Origin: Microvirga sp. TS319
GTDB lineage: Bacteria; Pseudomonadota; Alphaproteobacteria; Rhizobiales; Beijerinckiaceae
DNA: 64,000 bases
Assembly (NCBI RefSeq): GCF_041276405.1
Contig: NZ_JBGGGT010000001.1
Coordinates: 1,937,001-2,001,000, forward strand
Direction: 5' to 3'
The position numbers were made by a program, and so were the translations under genes. Below are positions 1-6,748 of the stretch, in pieces (within the stretch, counting starts at the first letter, position 1; each line of letters begins with the position of its first letter). The notes beneath the pieces are model-generated. The model had not been told where the DNA came from, made no database searches, and was given only the letters and a program-made list of their open reading frames with translations.

Positions 1-320
1 GCGTGCGCGATATCGATTCCGTTCATGTCGGAGCCCCGGTTCAAATCCGTTTGACCGCCTACAACAATCGCAGCACGGCGCCGCTGGCCGGCAAGCTGAC
101 CTATCTGTCAGCCGACCAGCAGATGGACGATCGCACGAACTATCCCTACTACGTCGCCCGCGCGGAGATTTTGCCGGAAAGCTTCAAGGCCAATCCGACG
201 ACCTCTCTGTATCCGGGAATGCCTGCCGAGATTCTCATCATCAACCGGCCGCGCCGGGCCATCGAGTATCTGCTCGAACCCATCACCGACAGTTTCAATC
301 GCGCGTTCCGGGAAGAATAG
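1..320 (+). CDS. HlyD-type type I secretion membrane-fusion protein, C-terminal fragment
   Basis: Only the last ~106 codons are in the window; the gene runs off the left edge, and the open frame is read from base 3. The visible part has the typical end of a periplasmic adaptor of the HlyD/PrsE type: a beta-barrel stretch (GAPVQIRLTAYN), then the conserved LYPGMPAEILI strand, and a short tail. In type I secretion this adaptor links an inner-membrane ABC exporter to TolC. The next gene encodes an RTX protein, the usual substrate class, so the two probably work together. The ABC exporter should lie further left, outside the window. Confidence 0.85.
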   Translation, partial: VRDIDSVHVGAPVQIRLTAYNNRSTAPLAGKLTYLSADQQMDDRTNYPYYVARAEILPESFKANPTTSLYPGMPAEILIINRPRRAIEYLLEPITDSFNRAFREE

Positions 321-731
321 AAGGCGCCCGACAGAGCCATACCGCGCTTGCCATCCATCCGTGACGGCGAGCGCGGCCTTGCCGGTCATTCGAATGAATT
401 CCTGATTTCAGCACCGGGACAGCCATGTCAGGGCCATACCGATAAAAAATAGTTCGAAATTAGAAATATTACCTGACTTTTATACTGATGATTTTCAATA
501 ATTTCCTGAGTACTCGCCTATATATTGCCATCATTTAGCTGGTTTAACTAAAAATATTCTCAGTAATATTTACAAGGATGCGATTTCACTTTACGGAATC
601 TATCGTCGAGCGCGGCGTTGGGCAGATTGCGGCGCGCCGATTCCTCGTTGCGCGGCTAGCGCTTCATTTCGGTTGAAGGACACGGACGGGCGGAGTCCGT
701 TCGTCCGGTTCAGACAATAAGGATGACTGAT
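321..731 (+). promoter_or_regulatory. AT-rich leader upstream of the RTX gene
   Basis: This 411-base gap holds no supported gene. Bases ~440-590 are strikingly AT-rich (runs such as ataaaaaatag, aaatatt and taactaaaaatattct) against GC-rich surroundings. It probably carries the promoter of the RTX gene and may bind a nucleoid-type or other AT-preferring regulator. No exact -35/-10 pair is assigned. The antisense reading frame that crosses it belongs to the shadow of the RTX repeats. Confidence 0.35.
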
Positions 732-1472
732 ATGGCAACCATCGGAGGCGGAGCCTTCAACGACCACCTGCACGGCACGAACGGCCCCGACGTGATTTTC
801 GGGAATGGTGGCGACGACCTGATCTTCGGAGGCAATGACAGCGACGCGATCTCTGGCGGCGAAGGACACGACACTCTCTTCGGCGGCAATGGCGACGACT
901 GGCTGTCGGGTGGCGAAGGTCACGACATGCTGTTCGGCGGCAACGGCAATGACGTTATGCAGGGCGGCAACGGCGACGACGTTCTGTTCGGCAACAACGG
1001 CGACGACATCCTCCAGGGGAATGCCGGCGACGATTATCTTCGTGGCGGCAACGGCGACGACATCCTGATGGGTGGAGACGGCAACGACATCCTCGAGGGC
1101 GGCAACGGCGACGACATCCTGATGGGTGGCGCTGGCGACGACGTGCTCCGCGGCGGTAACGGCAATGACGTCCTCATCGGCGGCGCCGGCGACGACATCC
1201 TTCACGGCGGCAACGGCAGCGACACCTTCGTGTTCACCGGGGGCGGCGGCAACGACATCGTGCTCGACTTCAAGGTCGGTCAGGACATCCTGCAGATCTC
1301 GAAGGGCATCAACGGCACGGATATCGCGACCGCCGACGATCTCGCCAGCCGCGTTCACCAGATAGGCCACGACACGTTCATCGATCTGGGCAACGGCGAC
1401 TCGATCACGCTCCGCAATGTCAACGCCGACGACATCACCCACAATCCATCGGACGTTTTCAACGTTCAGTAA
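732..1472 (+). CDS. RTX (hemolysin-type calcium-binding repeat) secreted protein
   Basis: About 246 residues, nearly all nonapeptide RTX repeats of the GGxGxDxLx form (GGNGDDILMGGDGNDILEGG is typical). They run from about residue 20 to 150 and form a calcium-binding parallel beta-roll. The C-terminal ~80 residues carry DTFVF and DFKVGQDIL, the usual cap and type I secretion region of small RTX proteins. There is no N-terminal signal peptide, as expected for ABC/HlyD export. I chose ATG 732 because aagga ends 8 bases before it; ATG 723 lies inside that ribosome-binding site. There is no enzymatic domain, so a structural, adhesive or matrix role beside the polysaccharide locus is an inference. 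Confidence 0.88.
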   Translation: MATIGGGAFNDHLHGTNGPDVIFGNGGDDLIFGGNDSDAISGGEGHDTLFGGNGDDWLSGGEGHDMLFGGNGNDVMQGGNGDDVLFGNNGDDILQGNAGDDYLRGGNGDDILMGGDGNDILEGGNGDDILMGGAGDDVLRGGNGNDVLIGGAGDDILHGGNGSDTFVFTGGGGNDIVLDFKVGQDILQISKGINGTDIATADDLASRVHQIGHDTFIDLGNGDSITLRNVNADDITHNPSDVFNVQ

Positions 1473-1498
1473 GACCTGCGACTCGACCGGGTAGTCAT

Positions 1499-1528
1499 GG
1501 ATGCCGCGGTCTTACAGCCGCGGCATCC
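1499..1528 (+). terminator. Stem-loop after the RTX gene
   Basis: A perfect 11-bp stem (ggatgccgcgg / ccgcggcatcc) with an 8-base loop lies 26 bases after the RTX stop. It is followed by cc-attt, only a weak T tract, so it is a terminator-like or mRNA-stabilising hairpin. It overlaps the longest possible start (ATG 1497) of the next reading frame, which argues for a downstream start there. Confidence 0.6.
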
Positions 1529-1559
1529 CCATTTACGCACCAGATTGGCAGAGCCACAC

Positions 1560-3797
1560 ATGTATGAGGCCACCGAAGCGATGCCGTCGACGGAACGGAT
1601 CGCACACCCGACAGTCTCCAGCCTCGGGCGCGATGTGATCCTGCTTGCATGGGATGTCACGCATGCGGTCCGCTTCTCTTCTCCCAAGCTGAGTGCGGAG
1701 GGCGAGGCGATTTCACCCCTGGCGTCGTTGCGCCTGCCCCTCTCTCGCGGCGGCGTCCGGCTTTTGTGGGTCTTGCGACGCCCCGCCGAGGGTGAGCGCG
1801 AGCTGGAGCTGCTGACCGGCCCGCTCGGCGTCAGGACGGAGGTGACGATCGACGCCGATACCGCGCTCCCCGCCGTCGACGCGCACGGCCTGCTCGAGGG
1901 CATCGCTCCATCGGGCCGCGTCGCCCTCGTTTCCGCGCTCTTCAACGTCTGGAGCGTGATGTTCCACCTGAAGCGGAGCAAGACATTCATCCGAACTCTG
2001 CGGGATATCCTTGCGCAGATCTCTCCCGACCCCGGCCCCGCGACGACCGTCGCCCAGGTTGCCGGCGACCTGGTTCTGCTCAGGACCTCGGTTTCCGCCG
2101 CCTTCGACAAGATCGATGCGATCTATGCCCTCGGCGGCGACGGGCCGACCCGGATCGTCGAACGCCCCTACAAGGTCGCGATTCGGGGAGGCGAACGGGA
2201 ACTCGTCCATCTTCTGGCCGACGACACGGCGGTTCCGTCAGGCGAGTCCCTTCTTGTTCTGATCGGCCCCAAGGGCGTGTCGGTCCGGAAGCTGATCCGG
2301 CCGGAGACGGATCTTCCGTCGATCGAGCGCTGGTTCCGCGAGCAGGCTCAGACGGCTCCCGGTCTGCGCGAGCATCTTCTCATCGACATCGCCGAACGGT
2401 CGGCGGCCGGGCGTGCTCTTGCGCTCGAAACTCAGCTGCGCGCACCTCTGCGGCCGAAACGGGCCTCGAGCCGCCTGTCGACGCCATCGGCCGAGATCGT
2501 CTGTGCTCTCTCGACACCGGCCGGCACGCTCGTGACGGGATGGTATCGCGACCCGGTCGATCTTTTCGCCGGCATCGACGCGCTCGGACCCTCGGAAGGA
2601 GCGCGGGACCTCACGCAGCACCTGCGCCGCTTTCCGGTGGAGGTCGCGGGCCCGACAAAGGAAACCCGGGTTCCGGCAACGGGATTTGCCGTTCTGGCTC
2701 CGGCGCGTGCCGCGTCGGCTCCGATCCTTCAGCCTCGCTTTCGGCTGCGTCTGAAATCGGGAGCCCATCATCCCCTGATTCCTCATCTCCAACCGGCCGA
2801 TCCGGTGGAAGCGAGGGCGGCCGCCCTGCGGTCCGTGCCGCCCCAGCACGTAGACGAAGCGGTGCTGTCCCACGTTCTCGCCCCGGTGATCGCCGACCTG
2901 CACGATCAGGCGCGGAGGCGCGTGGGGTCTCCGACCGTTCAGACGATCGGCAAACAGGTCCTGCGACCGAAGGTTTCGGTGATCATTCCGCTCTACAAGG
3001 CTTTGGACTTCCTCCGCTTTCAGATCGCATCCTTCGCGACCGATCCGTGGTTCCAGGCCAATGCGGAACTGATCTACGTCCTCGATTCTCCGGAGCAGGC
3101 CCAGGAGGTCGAGCACCTTCTCGGAGGCCTCCATCTGATCTACGGCCTCCCCATGATCCTCGCCGTCATGGAACGCAACGGAGGCTATGCGCGTGCGAAT
3201 AACGTCGGCGTCTCGCTGGCTCGCGGCGATGTCCTGGCGCTGGTCAATTCCGACATCATTCCCACTGCGCCCGGCTGGCTTCAGACTCTGGCGGCGCGTG
3301 TCGGCGGACGCCGTCGCGGGATCGGTGCCGTCGGACCCAAGCTCCTGTTCGAGGATGGCTCGATCCAGCACGCCGGGATGTATTTCTCGAAAGACCATCG
3401 CGGCCGCTGGCTCAACCAACATTTCCATAAGGGCATGCCGCGCGATTACGCACCAGCCTGCGAGGATCGCATCGTTCCCGCCGTGACCGGTGCGTGCCTC
3501 GTCACGCCGAAATCCGTCTTTGAAGCCGTGGGCGGCTTCACCGAGGATTATGTCATCGGAGATTACGAGGACAGCGACCTGTGCCTCAAAATCACCATGA
3601 CCGACCGTAAGATCGCGTACTCGCCCGACATCGAGCTCTATCATCTCGAGCGCAAGTCGATGTCCCTCAACAGCGAATACATGCGTGGAATCGCCTGGCA
3701 GTACAATTGTGCGCTCCACACGGAGCGTTGGGGCGATCTCATGACGTCGATCATGCAGGCCGGACGGCCGCGCAGAACAAGGAACGCAGCGATATGA
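1560..3797 (+). CDS. Large modular glycosyltransferase with C-terminal GT2 domain
   Basis: About 745 residues from ATG 1560. The frame is open from 1497, but that start sits inside the hairpin. The C-terminal GT-A/GT2 domain begins near residue 470 (KVSVIIPLYK), has the metal-binding region LALVNSDIIP near 560, and the acceptor-site motif GDYEDSDLCLK near 670. It should transfer a sugar from a nucleotide-sugar onto a glycan at the cytoplasmic face. The N-terminal ~450 residues are not assignable to a family; they contain a beta-rich stretch with GTLVTGWYRDP that resembles modules in the proteins at 5904 and 6749. The stop overlaps the next ATG (ATGA), so the two are translationally coupled. 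Donor and acceptor are unknown. Confidence 0.8.
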   Translation: MYEATEAMPSTERIAHPTVSSLGRDVILLAWDVTHAVRFSSPKLSAEGEAISPLASLRLPLSRGGVRLLWVLRRPAEGERELELLTGPLGVRTEVTIDADTALPAVDAHGLLEGIAPSGRVALVSALFNVWSVMFHLKRSKTFIRTLRDILAQISPDPGPATTVAQVAGDLVLLRTSVSAAFDKIDAIYALGGDGPTRIVERPYKVAIRGGERELVHLLADDTAVPSGESLLVLIGPKGVSVRKLIRPETDLPSIERWFREQAQTAPGLREHLLIDIAERSAAGRALALETQLRAPLRPKRASSRLSTPSAEIVCALSTPAGTLVTGWYRDPVDLFAGIDALGPSEGARDLTQHLRRFPVEVAGPTKETRVPATGFAVLAPARAASAPILQPRFRLRLKSGAHHPLIPHLQPADPVEARAAALRSVPPQHVDEAVLSHVLAPVIADLHDQARRRVGSPTVQTIGKQVLRPKVSVIIPLYKALDFLRFQIASFATDPWFQANAELIYVLDSPEQAQEVEHLLGGLHLIYGLPMILAVMERNGGYARANNVGVSLARGDVLALVNSDIIPTAPGWLQTLAARVGGRRRGIGAVGPKLLFEDGSIQHAGMYFSKDHRGRWLNQHFHKGMPRDYAPACEDRIVPAVTGACLVTPKSVFEAVGGFTEDYVIGDYEDSDLCLKITMTDRKIAYSPDIELYHLERKSMSLNSEYMRGIAWQYNCALHTERWGDLMTSIMQAGRPRRTRNAAI

Positions 3798-4615
3798 ATG
3801 CCCAGTTCGACCTCAGCGCCAACGAAATCACTCCCGTTGCGGAATCGGATGAGCGCCTGTCTCGGCTGATGGACGAGATCGCGCGCAACGAAACCCTGCC
3901 GGCGCCGTCTCCGGAGAACGTCTTCGTCGGCGATGGCGACTATCGGGCGATCGGTCTCGAATATCTCGGGCATTACGTCCGCATCGGCGGCCTCAAACCG
4001 ACTCACCGCGTTCTCGATATCGGATGCGGGATCGGCCGCATGGCCGTGCCGCTGACGCAGTTTCTCGATCCGAAGACCGCCTTCTATGAAGGCGTCGACC
4101 CGGTCAACGAAGGCATTCAATGGTGCGTTCAGAACATCGGCTCCGCCTATCCCAATTTCCGATTCTGCCGCGTGGATGTCGCGCATGAGCTCTACAACCC
4201 GGGCGGCGCCATCAGCGGCGACAAGGTGGTCCTGCCCTTCCCAAGTGCCCATTTCGACTTCGTCACCATGGTGTCGGTCGCAACCCATCTGCCGGCGGCC
4301 GAGATCGCGGCCTATGCCAGCGAGATCATGCGGCTCCTGGCGCCCGGCGGTCGCCTCTTCCTGACGGCCTTTCTCGTCGATGAGGCCGATCTTTCTCGTC
4401 CGAATGCCCGTCCCAAATTCCTCAAGGGCGAGGCTCCCGGCACCTGGATCGCCGATCCGGCCGCGCCGCTGGGAGCCATCGGTTTCGACAACGGCATCGT
4501 TCAGGACATCCTCAAGAAATCGGGGCTTGCGATCCAGCAGGTCAGCCTCGGCCACTGGCGTGGCGTCGAGAGCGCCCACTACCAGGACGTCATCATCGCC
4601 ATGAGGCCGGAGTAA
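3794..4615 (+). CDS. Class I SAM-dependent methyltransferase
   Basis: 273 residues. The Rossmann methyltransferase motif I VLDIGCGIGRMAVPL lies at about residues 73-87, followed by an acidic post-I strand (YEGVDPVNEGIQW) and a later FDFVTMVSVATHL region. This is the pattern of sugar or lipid O-methyltransferases in polysaccharide clusters. ATG 3794 overlaps the upstream glycosyltransferase stop by 4 bases. The frame is open upstream to 3707, but that part is shadow of the GT gene. It probably methylates a glycan residue made by this locus; the substrate cannot be read from sequence. Confidence 0.82.
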   Translation: MNAQFDLSANEITPVAESDERLSRLMDEIARNETLPAPSPENVFVGDGDYRAIGLEYLGHYVRIGGLKPTHRVLDIGCGIGRMAVPLTQFLDPKTAFYEGVDPVNEGIQWCVQNIGSAYPNFRFCRVDVAHELYNPGGAISGDKVVLPFPSAHFDFVTMVSVATHLPAAEIAAYASEIMRLLAPGGRLFLTAFLVDEADLSRPNARPKFLKGEAPGTWIADPAAPLGAIGFDNGIVQDILKKSGLAIQQVSLGHWRGVESAHYQDVIIAMRPE

Positions 4616-4620
4616 AGCGC

Positions 4621-5907
4621 TTGACGATGCGGGTCCTTGTCGTTGCTCACAATCATCCCGATTTTCATCCCGGCGGGACGGAGATCTTCGCGCATGATCT
4701 GTTTCGCGAATATCGCTCGCGTCCGGATGTCGAGACTCTGTTCCTGGCCGCCACGAACCATCTTCACCGCGAGCAGCGTCCGGGCACCAGCTTCCAGTCG
4801 GTCGGAGACGCGCCGGATGAAGTGATCATGTGGAGCGGGCACTTCGACCGCTTCTATTTGAGCCAGATCGACAGCTATGGCGTCGTGCCTCACCTTGTGA
4901 ACCTGCTCGAGGAATTCCGTCCGGACGTGGTGCACATCCATCACGTTCTCCTGCTCGGGGTCGAGTTCATCGCGCTCGTCCGACGCATCCTGCCGAACGC
5001 CAGGATCGTGATGACGCTTCACGATTACTACGCGATCTGCGCCCATGACGGCCTGATGATGCGCACGAAAAACCGGGAGCGCTGCGATCGCGCGACTCCC
5101 GGCCGGTGCAGCAGCTGCTTTCCGGATATTGCCGCGGACCGGTTTCTTCTGCGGGAGCAGTTCGTCAAGACCCTGTTCGGACAGGTGGACCGTTTCATCG
5201 CGCCGAGCCGCTTCATCAAGGACCGCTTCGTCGCCTGGGGACTTCCGGCCGACGGGATCGAGGTGGTCGCCAACGGCAGGCCCGCCGTCGACCCGGCGCC
5301 ACACCGTCTCTCTCAGGACGGCCGTCGTCCGGTCTTCGGGTATTTCGGCAACCTCAATCCGTGGAAGGGCGTCCTGAGCCTCCTCAAGGCATCCCAGCGG
5401 CTGATCTCGACCGGTATCGAGGACTTCGAGCTGCGCGTCCATGGCGGCGCGCCGTTCCAGTCGCGGGAATTCGTCGAGGAGCTCGACTCTCTCGTCGACG
5501 AAACGGACCCCCATGTGGTTCGTCTCGGCCCCTACCGCCGCGAGGAGCTTCCCACGCTGATCTCTGCCGTCGACTGGGTCGTCATGCCGTCGATCTGGTG
5601 GGAGAACGCGCCCCTCGTCATCCAGGAGGCCTTCCTGCACCGCCGGCCGGTCATCGCGAGCAATATCGGCGGAATGGCCGAGGCGGTGCGCGACGGCATC
5701 GATGGATTGCACGTGCGGGCCGACGATCCGGTTTCTCTGGCGAATGCCATGCGCAGGGCCATGGAGACTCCGGGCCTCTGGGATCGCCTGGTCGCCGGGA
5801 TACAGCCGCCGGCGGACATCCGCGAAGTCGCCGAGAGACATCTTTCGGTCTATCGCGCGATCGGACAACCGGCTGAGATCATCGAACTGGAGGCGAATGC
5901 GGCATGA
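4621..5907 (+). CDS. GT4-family glycosyltransferase
   Basis: 428 residues with a GT-B fold. The N-terminal Rossmann half starts MRVLVVAHNHPDFHPGGTE, with the glycine loop that contacts the donor phosphate. The C-terminal half has FGYFGNLNPWKG and the E-x7-E motif in WENAPLVIQEAF near residue 327. A cysteine group (CDRATPGRCSSCFPD) near residue 155 is shared with the paralogue at 8917 and is typical of a GT4 subgroup. A TTG start at 4621 is favoured by GGAG 8 bases upstream; ATG 4627 is the alternative. The end overlaps the next gene by 4 bases (ATGA). Confidence 0.85.
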   Translation: MTMRVLVVAHNHPDFHPGGTEIFAHDLFREYRSRPDVETLFLAATNHLHREQRPGTSFQSVGDAPDEVIMWSGHFDRFYLSQIDSYGVVPHLVNLLEEFRPDVVHIHHVLLLGVEFIALVRRILPNARIVMTLHDYYAICAHDGLMMRTKNRERCDRATPGRCSSCFPDIAADRFLLREQFVKTLFGQVDRFIAPSRFIKDRFVAWGLPADGIEVVANGRPAVDPAPHRLSQDGRRPVFGYFGNLNPWKGVLSLLKASQRLISTGIEDFELRVHGGAPFQSREFVEELDSLVDETDPHVVRLGPYRREELPTLISAVDWVVMPSIWWENAPLVIQEAFLHRRPVIASNIGGMAEAVRDGIDGLHVRADDPVSLANAMRRAMETPGLWDRLVAGIQPPADIREVAERHLSVYRAIGQPAEIIELEANAA

Positions 5908-6674
5908 GCACAGGACAAGTCGAGAGGGCGGTTGCGGTCACCCAGGCCCCGGACGCCGCACAGATCCAGGGACGTCTGGACGCCATCGAGGGCCGCCGTC
6001 TGTTCGGATGGGTTTGGGATCGGAATCGGCCGAACGAGCGCATCCAGATCCGCATTCTCCTCGAAGGTCGCACGGTTCTCTCCGCAACCGCCGACATGCC
6101 TCGCATTGATCTGCGGCGCAACGGCATCGGCGACGGCGTGCACGCGTTCGAGGTCGAACTCCCGGAAGCCATCGCAAGCGTCTCGGACAACCTCGCCGTC
6201 GTGGCGGTCTCGCCCAGCACGGGCGAAGAAGTCGTCCTGCGGGCTCCGAGCCAGGATGAAAGGGCCGCGGAAGCCGCGGTCAGCGGGCCTCTCAATCGCG
6301 TGCTTGACCGCGTCGAGCTGCTGATCGAGGCGCAGCGTCGTTCCCAAATGATGCAGCGTGAGGTCGTCGATGCCTTGCGGAGCACCTCGAAGCAGGTCGA
6401 CGAAATCGTCGGGCAGGAGGACGGGATCGCGGCGGCCCTCGAGGTCGTGCGCACCAACCAGGCGGAGCTGGCGGAAAAGATTTCCGGCATCGAGGTTTTT
6501 CATCTGCGCTTCGACAAGGTCCTGGCGGATTTCGACAAGCGTATCCAGGAACTGACGACGGCAGCCGACCGTCCCATGCGCCGGGCCGTAGCGCTGCTGA
6601 TCGCTTTCGGCGGCATTTCCGCCGTGAGCGCGCTGATCACATTAGTGGCCGTTTTGCGTCACGGCGTCAGGTAG
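5904..6674 (+). CDS. Membrane-anchored coiled-coil protein with N-terminal beta module (unknown function)
   Basis: 256 residues and not a recognised family. Residues ~20-100 form a beta-rich module (QGRLDAIEGRRLFGWVWDRN ... RNGIGDGVHAFEVELP), a pattern I associate with stand-alone or appended modules in glycosyltransferase loci. Residues ~125-220 are rich in heptad-like Leu/Val with charged residues and are probably coiled coil. One hydrophobic segment near 227-250 (AVALLIAFGGISAVSALI) sits almost at the C-terminus, giving a tail-anchored topology. It overlaps the GT4 gene upstream. A scaffold or chain-length role for the polysaccharide machinery is speculation from context. Confidence 0.7.
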   Translation: MSTGQVERAVAVTQAPDAAQIQGRLDAIEGRRLFGWVWDRNRPNERIQIRILLEGRTVLSATADMPRIDLRRNGIGDGVHAFEVELPEAIASVSDNLAVVAVSPSTGEEVVLRAPSQDERAAEAAVSGPLNRVLDRVELLIEAQRRSQMMQREVVDALRSTSKQVDEIVGQEDGIAAALEVVRTNQAELAEKISGIEVFHLRFDKVLADFDKRIQELTTAADRPMRRAVALLIAFGGISAVSALITLVAVLRHGVR

Positions 6675-6748
6675 GCGGCGCCTTCAAAAAAATGAATCGA
6701 TGAGATCGTACGAAGCGATCCGAGAACAAGCATGACAGGGCAGATCAC

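Noticed and set aside
760..1215. Tandem DNA repeat or CRISPR-like array
   Set aside because: The ~27-base periodicity comes from the RTX nonapeptides; there are no constant repeats with unique spacers.
600..1442. Long - strand reading frame with repeated VVAVAA-type segments
   Set aside because: It is the antisense of the RTX repeats; the repeat period and codon bias explain it, and no protein family matches.
2238..3719. 493-codon - strand frame
   Set aside because: Shadow of the GT2 gene on the + strand; high GC at third positions keeps the antisense frame open.
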